Source of the DNA: JAPPHY01 sp034423135
GTDB taxonomy: Bacteria; Chloroflexota; Dehalococcoidia; Lucifugimonadales; UBA2985
DNA length: 64,000 bases
Reading direction: 5' to 3'
Assembly (NCBI GenBank): GCA_034423135.1
Contig: DAOUJC010000004.1
Span: 62,001 to 126,000, forward strand
Part shown: positions 53,785-62,871 of the stretch, in pieces
Numbering within the stretch: the stretch's first letter is position 1
How the letters are laid out: each line of letters starts with the position of its first letter
Position numbers and translations under genes: made by a program
The notes under the pieces: model-generated
What the model was told of the DNA's origin: nothing
Databases searched by the model: none
The model's input: only the letters and a program-made list of their open reading frames with translations

Positions 53785-55590
53785 ATGACGGCTGTGCAGG
53801 ACGTAAAGAGCCGGGCGGACATCGTGGAGGTGGTCTCGGAGCACGTGACGCTCCAGAAGGCGGGGCGCAACTTCAAGGCCAACTGCCCGTTCCACGCGGA
53901 GAGGACGCCGTCCTTCATCGTGTTCCCGGAGCGGCAGTCGTGGCGCTGCTTTGGCGCGTGCGCGACCGGCGGCGACGTCATCACCTTCGTGATGAAGGCC
54001 GAGAACCAGGACTTCGCGCAAGCGCTTGCCTCACTGGCGCAGCGCACCGGCGTACAGCTGCCGTCGCGGGAGGCGAGAAGCCGCCACGATGCGCTGTACC
54101 GGCTCAACGATGAGGCCTACGACTACTTCCGCGTAGTGCTTGGGTCGCAGGAGGGAGCGCAGGCGCGGGAGTACCTGCGCCGGAGGGGCATCGACAACGA
54201 AACGGCTGAGCGGTTCGGGCTTGGCCTGAGCCCCGGCGGCCGCGAGGCGCTTCTGCGCCACCTGCTCGGCAAAGGCCACTCGGAGGAGGAGGCCGTGGCT
54301 GTGGGCCTGGCGACACGCTCCGGGGCCGGCGGCGTGATGGACCTGTTCCACAGGCGGCTGATGTTCCCGATCCTGGACTCTTCAGGCCGTGTGGCCGGTT
54401 TCGGCGGGAGGGCGCTGGACGACGGAACACCCAAGTACCTCAACACGCCGCGTACACCGGTGTTCGACAAGGGGGGCATCCTCTACGGCCTTTCTATGGC
54501 GCGAGAGAGCATCGGCAGCTCCGGCAGAGCGGTAATCGTCGAGGGATACATGGACGTGATAGCCGCGCACCAGCACGGCTACACCAACGTGGTGGCCTCC
54601 ATGGGCACGGCGCTGACTGAGCAGCAGGTGGGCCTGCTCAGGAACGTGACCGCCAACATCGTGCAGGCGCTTGATCCCGACAACGCAGGCAGGGAGGCTA
54701 CGCTCCGCAGCCTGGAGTCGTCGTGGCGCGCGCTGCAGATCGACTACCTGCGGGCCGGAGGCCGCAGCGGGATTGTTTTTAGCCAGCGCCATCTGAGCGC
54801 GTCGCTGAGGGTTGCGCCGTTGCCGACCGGCCGCGACCCGGACGAGCTCATACGCTCGGACGCACCCGAATGGGAGAGGCTCGTCGCGGAGGCGCAGCCC
54901 CTGATGGACTTCCTCATGGACGCGCTCCCGCCGCGGTTCGACATGGGCACCGACGACGGCAGAAGGCAGCTCCTGGACGCGCTTGCGCCGTTCATCAGGA
55001 GCGAGAGCAACCCATTCACGTTTCGGCGGTACCTCCGCCGCCTCTCGGAGACCGTCGGGCTGAGCGAGACGGAGCTGGAGCGGTACGTGTGGCGTGCGCA
55101 GCGGCGCCCGGACGGCAGGACGGCGAGGCGTGCTGCGTCGGCTGGATCGGCAGGCGCACCCCCGCCGGTCAGCCTGGAGGAACACTGCCTCTCGCTGTTG
55201 CTCAGGCACCCCGAGCTGAGGGAGAGGGGAGTCGACATTTCGCCCGACTACTTCGAGCAGTCGGAGAACAGGGACGTCTTCACAAGATGGCTTGCCTGTG
55301 ATACAATAGAGGAGATTGGTGGGAGTGTGCCCGTTGACCTCGCCGATCATCTGCGGGCCCTCCTGAACTCCGAGGCGCCTCCCCTGAACATCAAGGAGCG
55401 GGAGAGGAGTCTCCAAGCGGTGGTCAACCGCCTGAAGGAGCGGTACTTCAAGGTACAGGAGCTTGCCCTGTTGGAGGCGTTGGAGGACGCGGACTGGAAG
55501 GACATCGCCGGGCTTGAGCAGTCCCAGGACAGGGCACGGGAAATCAACCAGCAGCTGAAGGAGCTGTACTCCGGCACGGACTCCGGATAG
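53785..55590 (+). CDS. dnaG: DNA primase
   Basis: 601 residues. The CHC2 zinc finger (CPFHAERTPSFIVFPERQSW, then RCFGACATGGD, with a Cys-x3-Cys spacing in the second pair) covers the N-terminal 100. The Toprim catalytic core has VIVEGYMDVIAAHQHG and ASMGTALTEQQ, then ALDPDNAGREA. The C-terminal 150 residues should bind DnaB. It is followed by the primary sigma gene 16 bases away, the normal dnaG-rpoD pairing; rpsU is absent. Confidence 0.95.
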   Translation: MTAVQDVKSRADIVEVVSEHVTLQKAGRNFKANCPFHAERTPSFIVFPERQSWRCFGACATGGDVITFVMKAENQDFAQALASLAQRTGVQLPSREARSRHDALYRLNDEAYDYFRVVLGSQEGAQAREYLRRRGIDNETAERFGLGLSPGGREALLRHLLGKGHSEEEAVAVGLATRSGAGGVMDLFHRRLMFPILDSSGRVAGFGGRALDDGTPKYLNTPRTPVFDKGGILYGLSMARESIGSSGRAVIVEGYMDVIAAHQHGYTNVVASMGTALTEQQVGLLRNVTANIVQALDPDNAGREATLRSLESSWRALQIDYLRAGGRSGIVFSQRHLSASLRVAPLPTGRDPDELIRSDAPEWERLVAEAQPLMDFLMDALPPRFDMGTDDGRRQLLDALAPFIRSESNPFTFRRYLRRLSETVGLSETELERYVWRAQRRPDGRTARRAASAGSAGAPPPVSLEEHCLSLLLRHPELRERGVDISPDYFEQSENRDVFTRWLACDTIEEIGGSVPVDLADHLRALLNSEAPPLNIKERERSLQAVVNRLKERYFKVQELALLEALEDADWKDIAGLEQSQDRAREINQQLKELYSGTDSG

Positions 55591-55606
55591 CGCACGAGAT
55601 GGAGAT

Positions 55607-57163
55607 ATGGTAAGAGATAGAAGCAACGAGATGGATGTGACACCGGAAGAGGAAGAGTCCAACTCCGACAATATGATGACGACGGTGGGCTCCATCAGGG
55701 AGGACCCCAAGGAGCTCGGCATCAACATCACCCCGGCCCCGGGCGACGGCGATGGCGACGCCAACGGCCACGCGCTTCCAACCTCCCTCGCCAAGGTCGA
55801 GTTGGAGGAGCTGAGCGAAGAGGCCGAGGCGGAAGCGGAGGGCGAGGTCGAGGTGGAGGTTGAGCCGGACCTCGCCAACCTGGACATGATCGACGATCCG
55901 GTCCGCATGTATCTTCGCGAGATCGGACGCGTCCACCTGCTGACCGCGAGCGACGAGCGCAGCCTCGCGCGGCGCATGGAGTGCGGCATCCAGGTGAAGG
56001 CGCTGGAGAAGGACGTCAGCGTCCAGGGCGGCTGGGAGCCCAAGGCCTACGAGGTGGTGCACCTGCTGCTCAGCCGGCTGGCGCACGCTTCCTTCCTGGC
56101 GGACGCGCTGGGCGATAAGCTGGATATTCCGGGTGGCGTGAGCCTGTGGCACCTGCGCTCCGACCCGACGATGCTCGGCGCCATCGACAGCGAGATAAAC
56201 CCGGACATGGTCGCGGAGCTGGCCATGAAGCTGGAGTGCCCGGCGGAGGAAGTGCGCAACGGTCTGCTCCAGCTGTCAGTAAACAGCCGGATTGTGCCGC
56301 CCGAGGCTCTGGAGGCGGTGGGCGCGGCCATGCCGCTCGCCCAGCTGCCCAGCATTCTGAGCGATCAGGACCTCATCCGTGACCTGCGGGTGAGCGAGTC
56401 GGCCATGAGGTCCTACCTGAACTCGGTTGTGGAGGAGGGCCACAAGGCGCAGCGACACCTCGCCGAGGCCAACCTTCGCCTGGTGGTCAGCGTGGCCAAG
56501 AAGTACATCGGACGGGGCATGTCCCTGCTGGACCTGGTGCAGGAGGGGAACATCGGCCTCATCCGCGCCGTCGAGAAGTTCGACTATCGCAAGGGGTACA
56601 AGTTCAGCACGTACGCCACGTGGTGGATTCGCCAGGCGATAACTAGGGCCATCGCCGACCAGGCCCGCACCATTCGCATCCCCGTCCACATGGTGGAGAC
56701 CATCAACAAGCTCATGCGGACCAGCCGCCGGCTGGTGCAGGAGTTCGGGCGCGAGCCGACCAGCGAGGAGATCGGGCTGGACATGGACGTGACCCCGGAG
56801 AAGGTACGCGAGATTCTCAAGATTTCGCAGGAGCCGGTGTCGCTGGAGACGCCCATAGGCGAGGAAGAGGACAACCACCTGGGCGACTTCATCGAGGACC
56901 GCGGCGCCATTGCGCCCGCGGACGCCGCATCCTACCAGCTGCTCAAGGAGCTTGTGGAGGACGTGCTGGACACGCTCAACCTCCGCGAGCGGCGAGTGCT
57001 CCAGCTCCGGTTTGGGCTGGAGGACGGGCGCAGCCGCACGCTGGAGGAGGTGGGCCGGGAGTTCGGCGTGACGCGCGAGCGCATACGCCAGATCGAGGCC
57101 AAGGCCCTGCGAAAGCTCCGCCATCCTTCTCGCTCCCGGAAGCTCAAGGATTTTTTGGAGTAG
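55607..57163 (+). CDS. rpoD: Primary sigma factor (sigma-70, RpoD/SigA)
   Basis: 518 residues. A Glu-rich N-terminal stretch (EEAEAEAEGEVEVEVEPD) precedes region 1.2 (DPVRMYLREIGRVHLLT). Region 2 has the aromatic -10 reading segment RKGYKFSTYATWWIRQAITR; region 3 follows; and region 4 holds the -35 helix-turn-helix LEEVGREFGVTRERIRQIE. About 160 residues between regions 1.2 and 2 form a non-conserved insert. It recognises TTGACA/TATAAT promoters of the kind found in this window. Confidence 0.95.
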   Translation: MVRDRSNEMDVTPEEEESNSDNMMTTVGSIREDPKELGINITPAPGDGDGDANGHALPTSLAKVELEELSEEAEAEAEGEVEVEVEPDLANLDMIDDPVRMYLREIGRVHLLTASDERSLARRMECGIQVKALEKDVSVQGGWEPKAYEVVHLLLSRLAHASFLADALGDKLDIPGGVSLWHLRSDPTMLGAIDSEINPDMVAELAMKLECPAEEVRNGLLQLSVNSRIVPPEALEAVGAAMPLAQLPSILSDQDLIRDLRVSESAMRSYLNSVVEEGHKAQRHLAEANLRLVVSVAKKYIGRGMSLLDLVQEGNIGLIRAVEKFDYRKGYKFSTYATWWIRQAITRAIADQARTIRIPVHMVETINKLMRTSRRLVQEFGREPTSEEIGLDMDVTPEKVREILKISQEPVSLETPIGEEEDNHLGDFIEDRGAIAPADAASYQLLKELVEDVLDTLNLRERRVLQLRFGLEDGRSRTLEEVGREFGVTRERIRQIEAKALRKLRHPSRSRKLKDFLE

Positions 57164-57273
57164 GGCGAAGGGGGGACGATTGTCCTTAACTTGAGTGACA
57201 TTCCCACGTCCATAGGGGTTGCGGAAGGTAGAGGGCATCGCAAGAGATATCGGGTTCCAAAGAGATCGTCAGC

Positions 57274-59646
57274 ATGCGAAGTCTCCTCAAGCCGGTTGTC
57301 GGAATCGGGTTGTTGTGCGTCTTGGCGTCGATGCTGCTGTCGGCATGTGATTCCCCGTCTGAGCCTGCTAAGTCAACGCCCGGGGCCTCCTCAACTCCCA
57401 CGCACGAGCCGGTCCCATCTCCGACACCACAGCCGACTCCCACACTGCGTCAGGTTCCCACGCCTGAGCCGGTTGCGACGCCGACTCTCGCACCGGAGCC
57501 TCCGTCCACACAGCAGGCGACGCCGAGGCTATACTCCACTCCCCAGCCACTTCCTACGCCAACGCTGACACCAGAGCCGACTTCCACGCCGCCGCCACTT
57601 CCTACGCCAACGCCGTGGGTCTGGCCGACAATTGCGCCCACGCCTACTCAGATTCCTGGAGGTTCCGCTTCAATAAGCGCGTTGCCTTGGATTGCGAATG
57701 GAGTCATCCCAGAGGAAGAGTACGCTGCCGACGCCCTGAGGACCATATCCGCCATCGACCGGGAAGTGGCTGCTCTTCTCATGGGCTTCCCTTGGGTCGT
57801 GACAGGCGAATTGAGCGAGCCTGCACGGGGGTCCATCACCCTCGTTCGCGACATTATGGAAGATCACCCGGACTTGGCGAACGAGGTGCTTGCCTTCGGG
57901 TGGGTGCGCGACAACATCACGGAGGCAGAGAGCAGAGCCATGACCTCCATTCGAGACATAGCAAATAATGACTTGGAATTAGCCTGGCATGTTATCAGAT
58001 CACCGTTCTTGGAGACCCCATTTTTGCAGAGGGACCAATATGCCTTAGAGAGCCTATGGCACTGGTCCCTCTCCGGCCTGCCCGAGGGAATAGTATTCTC
58101 AGGCGGCGGAGTGGACATTGACGCAGATACGCGTGTGGAATCTCCGGATGACGACTACTACTCGGAGGGTTCGGCTCTGCTGGCCCAACTCGCTTCCCAA
58201 TCTTGGTTTAATGACGGCATTGATGACCTTGATGCGGCTCTCTTGCATGCGCTAAAGTACGAGACAGGTGGGATGAAGCAATCCCTTGTTGAGACTGCCC
58301 ACGTGTCATCGACAACACTTCACCTTCCGTTTTCGGGCACGGTGGGACTTGCTGTTGTGAGGCACACTCCGTTCCCGCCGGACGACTACACGCTCGCAGC
58401 GATGGAAAAAGGCCTGCGAGTTATGGAAGACTTCATGGGTGTGCGGTTGCCCGTGGATGACGTCATACTACTCGTTGTTGAGCCCGGAAATCTGGGCGTA
58501 AAGGGAACACACATCCAGTGGTGCGGCGGTAGGAACAACGTAGACCCGTGCTATTTGTCGGCAATCATCATGGTTGAGAACCCCGGTTTTGGCCCTCCGC
58601 TCAATACAATCTATCATGAACTGGCCCATCATTATCTCGTGAACGGATCCAGATGGCTGCGAGAGGGCGTGGCAAATTTCCTGGAAGCTTACGTCCTGGC
58701 CCAAACTGGAGGACCACAGTTGGATGAGAGGCTAGCGTACTTGGAGTCCAGAGAGGGATGTCTTGACAACATCTGGCAGCACGTCAATCCCTACCGAGGA
58801 GGGCAATGCGACTATAGGCTGGGCGAGAAGTTCATGCTTGGCATGCATGCGGCCCTGGGAACGGAGGCTGTATCGGCGGCCCTGAGGGATCTGTATGCTC
58901 AATCTTTCCTCTTGGAAAATCCCAACCACGACAGCATATACCATGCCTTCTTGTCCAATGCGCCTTCCGATAAAGAAGAGGCTTTCAAGGCCGCCTATCG
59001 TCGCTACCACGGCGGTCCTATCCGTCTACCCGGCCCCGACTCTCCAGAATATGCCCCATTGATGGCGCTGTATCATGCTGCCGACGGGGACAATTGGCTG
59101 AACAATACAAACTGGGGCAGCGATGCACCCCTGGGAGCATGGCACGGGGTTTATACCAACGCCAAGGGACAGGTCACGGGTCTAAATCTCTCCAAGAATG
59201 GTCTCACAGGTCACATACCGCCTGAGCTAGCTGACCTGCCGGACCTGATAGGATTGCTTCTTCGAGAGAACGCGCTTACCGGTGAGATCCCTTCCGAACT
59301 TGGTAAGCTGACCAATCTAGACCAATTGGTTCTCTCTCGGAACCAACTGCACGGAGAGATTCCTGCGGAACTAGGTAACCTCACTAGACTCAGGGAACTA
59401 GGCTTGAGTTGGAACCAGTTGACCGGCGGGATCCCTGCCGCGCTCGGTAAACTCACATCTCTCAGGTCGCTCACGCTTCAAGGAAGCAACCGGCTTACCG
59501 GAGACATACCCCCGGAACTCGGCAATCTCACAAACCTAGAGGTTCTGTGGCTTGGGGGAAGCCGGTTCACCGGTTGCATTCCTAACGAGTTGCCGGAGAT
59601 ATGGGTTAGAGCGACAAGGCTGGAGCGATGCGCGCCGGCAAGCTAG
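57274..59646 (+). CDS. Lipoprotein joining a HExxH metallopeptidase-like domain to plant-type leucine-rich repeats
   Basis: 790 residues. A lipoprotein signal ends in MLLSACDS (Cys about residue 28). A Pro/Thr-rich linker with repeated PTPTP follows to about 130. A helical region at about 130-330 precedes the metallopeptidase-like part, where HELAH (448-452) and WLREGVANFLEAY (Glu464) give a gluzincin-type zinc site. The C-terminal 190 residues have five to six leucine-rich repeats of the GxIPxELGxLTNLxxLxL type, as in plant and bacterial secreted LRR proteins. Base composition is more AT-rich than neighbours. It is probably cell-surface; substrate unknown. Confidence 0.72.
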   Translation: MRSLLKPVVGIGLLCVLASMLLSACDSPSEPAKSTPGASSTPTHEPVPSPTPQPTPTLRQVPTPEPVATPTLAPEPPSTQQATPRLYSTPQPLPTPTLTPEPTSTPPPLPTPTPWVWPTIAPTPTQIPGGSASISALPWIANGVIPEEEYAADALRTISAIDREVAALLMGFPWVVTGELSEPARGSITLVRDIMEDHPDLANEVLAFGWVRDNITEAESRAMTSIRDIANNDLELAWHVIRSPFLETPFLQRDQYALESLWHWSLSGLPEGIVFSGGGVDIDADTRVESPDDDYYSEGSALLAQLASQSWFNDGIDDLDAALLHALKYETGGMKQSLVETAHVSSTTLHLPFSGTVGLAVVRHTPFPPDDYTLAAMEKGLRVMEDFMGVRLPVDDVILLVVEPGNLGVKGTHIQWCGGRNNVDPCYLSAIIMVENPGFGPPLNTIYHELAHHYLVNGSRWLREGVANFLEAYVLAQTGGPQLDERLAYLESREGCLDNIWQHVNPYRGGQCDYRLGEKFMLGMHAALGTEAVSAALRDLYAQSFLLENPNHDSIYHAFLSNAPSDKEEAFKAAYRRYHGGPIRLPGPDSPEYAPLMALYHAADGDNWLNNTNWGSDAPLGAWHGVYTNAKGQVTGLNLSKNGLTGHIPPELADLPDLIGLLLRENALTGEIPSELGKLTNLDQLVLSRNQLHGEIPAELGNLTRLRELGLSWNQLTGGIPAALGKLTSLRSLTLQGSNRLTGDIPPELGNLTNLEVLWLGGSRFTGCIPNELPEIWVRATRLERCAPAS

Positions 59647-59709
59647 GCAACTCGTGACGCCGTGGCGTCCAGATTCCCCGCCCCTGCGCCATGCACGCGG
59701 CCCCACCCC

Positions 59710-60981
59710 TCACCCCACCACGGACGTGAAGGTGCGCAGGAACTCCTCGTCCGACATGCCGGCGGCTGCGGCAAGACTGCTCAGCATCTCCTCATCCTCC
59801 AGGTCCTGCTGCTCCAGCCTGATCATGTACTCCCGCGCCGTCGCATAGTACGGCGAGTTCACGTCAACCAGGCGGACGCGCGTCCTGCCGGTGTCCGGGT
59901 CGCGCAGCTCGTGCATGGGCAGCGGGGTCAGGTCGCCGTTCTGAATGCAGATGAGCGCGCCCCGCGCCAGCTCCTCGCGCGGCTCCTCCGCGAGTATGCG
60001 CACGGCGCCCCAGCCAAGCGTGCGGGTGTAGTCGATGTCAAATGGCACAGGCGCGGCGGAGCGCAGCCCGTAGCCGATGGTTGAGTCTACCAGCTGTAGC
60101 GTCTCGCCGCGTTCGGCGAACCTGCGCTGCACCGAGTGGCGCAGGATCATGGCAAGCGGAATCTCCGCGAGGCGTATGTGGCCGTATGGGTCGCGGGTCA
60201 CCTGTACGCCGGGCACCTGAGCCAACTCCTCCGGGTCAAGCCGGCTGCCTATGCCTTCCGCGACTACCAGCAGGCCGTGCTCCTGGCCCATGGCCCTGCG
60301 CTTGAGGATTGCTCCCTCCATTACCTTGCACACCTGGTCCAGCGAGAGGCTGGGCGTGGAAAACTCCTCCGGGATGATGGTGGCGGTGGCGCCGGCGGAC
60401 TTGCCTATGCCTAGGGCCAGATGGCCGGCCGTGCGGCCCATCACCACAACCATGTACCACCGGTTGGTGGTGCGCGAGTCCTCCATCATGTTCAGCACGA
60501 TCTCCGTGCCGACCTGCCGCGCCGTCTCGAAGCCGAACGTGGGCATGCCGCCGGGCAACGGCAGGTCGTTGTCGATGGTCTTGGGGACGTGGACGACGCG
60601 AAGCGAGTCGTGGGAGACGCGCGCAACCTCGGAGGCGCCGAACGCAGTGTCGTCGCCGCCGATGGTGACCAGCCGTGTGACGCCCAGCTGCGCGAGAGTC
60701 CGGCCCACGCGCTCCAGGAGCTCCTCGCTGCGCGTGGGGTTGGAGCGGGACGTGCGCAGGACGCTGCCTCCCTGGAAGTGGATGCGCGACACGTCGGGGA
60801 TCGTCAGCGGTTGCACGTGGTCGGTCCGGCCCTCGATAAGGTGATGGAAGCCGTCGACGATGCCCAGCACTTCGAAGCCGGAGTTGATGGCCTCGATGGT
60901 GACAGAGCTGATGACGCTGTTGATTCCAGGCGCGGGGCCGCCGCCCACCAGGATACCGAGCTTCTCGCCGTTCGACGTCAT
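59710..60981 (-). CDS. 6-phosphofructokinase, pyrophosphate-dependent type by residues
   Basis: 423 residues. The phosphoryl-donor loop LVGGGPAPGINSVISSV and the pair GGDDTAFGAS with PKTIDNDLPLPGG are diagnostic: Asp after GGD and Lys in PKTIDND are the residues that select pyrophosphate, where ATP enzymes have Gly in both places. Substrate residues MGRTAGHLALG and IIPEEFSTP are present. Reversible PPi-PFK can serve glycolysis and gluconeogenesis. It is the last of a four-gene minus-strand group. Confidence 0.9.
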   Translation of the reverse strand: MTSNGEKLGILVGGGPAPGINSVISSVTIEAINSGFEVLGIVDGFHHLIEGRTDHVQPLTIPDVSRIHFQGGSVLRTSRSNPTRSEELLERVGRTLAQLGVTRLVTIGGDDTAFGASEVARVSHDSLRVVHVPKTIDNDLPLPGGMPTFGFETARQVGTEIVLNMMEDSRTTNRWYMVVVMGRTAGHLALGIGKSAGATATIIPEEFSTPSLSLDQVCKVMEGAILKRRAMGQEHGLLVVAEGIGSRLDPEELAQVPGVQVTRDPYGHIRLAEIPLAMILRHSVQRRFAERGETLQLVDSTIGYGLRSAAPVPFDIDYTRTLGWGAVRILAEEPREELARGALICIQNGDLTPLPMHELRDPDTGRTRVRLVDVNSPYYATAREYMIRLEQQDLEDEEMLSSLAAAAGMSDEEFLRTFTSVVG

Positions 60982-61016
60982 GGAACCCTCCTTGGAGTGT
61001 TGGTAATGCGGGGGGC

Positions 61017-62345
61017 CTACGGGGGTGAGTTGGCCAGGGTGAGGTAGGCGGCGCTCATCGCGGGAGCGTATGCGACGACGGCCGTCTCAGCCTTGACGTT
61101 GACCTGCCGCGCACCGGCGGTGCCTCTCAGCTGCTCGATGCCGTCGATGTACATTGCGGTGCGCGTGCGCCCGCAGCCCAGATTGCCGCCGCCCGACAGG
61201 AACGGGTGTGGCCCCTCGACGCTGATGTCGCCCTTGACGAAGTCCTTGGCCTCGCCCTCCTTCACGCCGTGCCACTCGAACGCCTCCAGCGCCAGCGGCA
61301 TGAACGGCGAGAAGCCGTCGTACGGGTTGAAGATGTCCACTTCATCCGCGTGCAGGCCGGAGCCTTCGTAGACCATGGAGGCGATGGTGCGCTTGCCCTG
61401 CATCCACTCGTCCAGGGTCAAGTAGCTGCTCCTGGCGACGTTGCCGCGGCCCTGGTTGTGGTTCAGCACGTAGACCGGCTTGTGGCGCATGTCCTTTGCG
61501 CGCTCCGCGGTGGTGAGCACGAATGCGCCCGCGGCGTTCACCGGCCTGTCGTAGTCCCAGATGCGTGCCGGCCACGCGATTGGCCTGGAGGCGAGGTAGT
61601 CCTCCAGGTTGAGGCCGGACGCGCCGTTGGTGGCGTAGAAGCCCCAGGAGGTCATCATGCCGTTGCGGTGCTCCGTGAGGATTAGCGGCGCCATCAGGTC
61701 CTCCCAGGTGGTGCCGTAACGGGCGCAGTACTGCTGAATGGCGATCGTGCCGTCGATCTGGAGGGAAAGCGTGTTTGCGCCCCACGGGAACGTCCACTGG
61801 TTGGGGCCCTGCGCGTAGTCGGCGGCGTTGTCGCCGCCGCGGCGGTAGCGGCCCTCCAGGTTGTTGGCGGTGTAGATGTAGAGTGCGATTTCGCACTTGC
61901 CTTCCGCGACGGCCTGTGCGGCGAAGCCCAGGCCCTCGCCGATGTCCGGCAGCTGCTCCGGCGCGTACGTCACGCCGGTCAACTCAGGCATGTTGTTGAG
62001 CATCCACTTGCCGGTGACGACCGTCAGGCCGTCCTCCGAGTCGTAGGGAGGCGGGAAGTATGGGCGGTAGGGGCCCCAGCTGGCGGAGCTGCCGCCGTTG
62101 GCGCCCGCCATGTTGTTGGGGCACTGGAGCAGCCCGTCAACCTCTTCCGGCTTCACGCCCGCGTCCTCCAGCGCGCGCTGCGCCGCCAGGATGCAGAATG
62201 CGCCCAGCGTCCTGTCCATCGAAACGCCGTCCCATCGCCGATCCACCGGGGACATGCCCCAGCCCGTGATGGCAACCTTGCCCTGGTGCGGCCAGAGGCC
62301 AAGCCCAGGCCTGTCTCTTCTCCAACCGGTCTCTGCTGTGGTCAT
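61017..62345 (-). CDS. Thiolase-family protein (lipid-transfer/SCP-x type)
   Basis: 442 residues from ATG 62345, with GGAGG eight bases upstream; the long upstream frame is spurious. It opens VAITGWGMSPVDRRWDG and has the thiolase-like C-terminus VDIFNPYDGFSPFMPLALEA, then FLSGGGNLGCGRTRTAMYID, in place of the classic GHPxGxxG. The central part is divergent and I do not see the normal active-site Cys near residue 90, so condensing activity is doubtful. Typical partner of DUF35 OB-fold proteins, as here. It may handle fatty-acid or steroid-like acyl-CoA. Confidence 0.85.
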   Translation of the reverse strand: MTTAETGWRRDRPGLGLWPHQGKVAITGWGMSPVDRRWDGVSMDRTLGAFCILAAQRALEDAGVKPEEVDGLLQCPNNMAGANGGSSASWGPYRPYFPPPYDSEDGLTVVTGKWMLNNMPELTGVTYAPEQLPDIGEGLGFAAQAVAEGKCEIALYIYTANNLEGRYRRGGDNAADYAQGPNQWTFPWGANTLSLQIDGTIAIQQYCARYGTTWEDLMAPLILTEHRNGMMTSWGFYATNGASGLNLEDYLASRPIAWPARIWDYDRPVNAAGAFVLTTAERAKDMRHKPVYVLNHNQGRGNVARSSYLTLDEWMQGKRTIASMVYEGSGLHADEVDIFNPYDGFSPFMPLALEAFEWHGVKEGEAKDFVKGDISVEGPHPFLSGGGNLGCGRTRTAMYIDGIEQLRGTAGARQVNVKAETAVVAYAPAMSAAYLTLANSPP

Positions 62346-62395
62346 AGTTTTGTCCTCCGTACTGAATGAAGTTGGCGGTTCGAGGGCCGTCCGGC

Positions 62396-62803
62396 CTACT
62401 CGACCAGCTTCCACTCGTGGATTAGCTGCCCGGGGGCCACCTCTTCGAAGGTGACCTCTACGGCGGCTCCGATGGGCACCTGCCTCACCGGAACGCCCGG
62501 CAGGTTGGAAAAGAAGTTGATGCGCGGGTCCTCGTCCAGTTCGATGAAGGCCAGGTTGAAAGGCTGGTCCTCCACGCGCCGAGCCAGGTGGATGTCCATC
62601 ATCACCACGTAGGTGGAGATGCGACCTCGGCCGCTGGTCTCCTTCCAACCCATGTTCTCGGAGTCGCAGTCCTGGCAGCGCGGCTTGGGTGGGTATTGCA
62701 GCGTGGGGCAGTCGTTGCAGCTCTGGACCATCAGCTTTCGCTCGTTGATGGCATCCCAGAACGGCTTGCTCACGTCGTCCGGAACCGGTATCAGCTTTGG
62801 CAT
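62396..62803 (-). CDS. DUF35 OB-fold protein with rubredoxin-like zinc ribbon
   Basis: 135 residues. The N-terminal helix (PFWDAINERKLMVQSC) leads into a zinc ribbon with two Cys pairs (CNDC and CQDC), then an OB fold (RGRISTYVVMMDIHLA, FNLAFIELDEDPRINF). DUF35 proteins form complexes with thiolase-like partners and act as acyl-CoA binding scaffolds. It lies 50 bases before the thiolase gene. Confidence 0.92.
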   Translation of the reverse strand: MPKLIPVPDDVSKPFWDAINERKLMVQSCNDCPTLQYPPKPRCQDCDSENMGWKETSGRGRISTYVVMMDIHLARRVEDQPFNLAFIELDEDPRINFFSNLPGVPVRQVPIGAAVEVTFEEVAPGQLIHEWKLVE

Positions 62804-62871
62804 GCCCAGTCTCCTTTCATGTGCAGCGGCGCATGGGTCGCGCTGGCTGGTTGGTACGCCGATCGCGGCTG

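Noticed and set aside
53785..55590. DnaG zinc finger with Cys-x3-Cys as a possible defect
   Set aside because: The rest of the motif is complete and, as I recall, this spacing occurs in other primases, so I treat it as normal variation.
54382..56043. A 553-codon open frame on the minus strand across dnaG and rpoD
   Set aside because: Antisense to two well-supported genes and without protein-like motifs.
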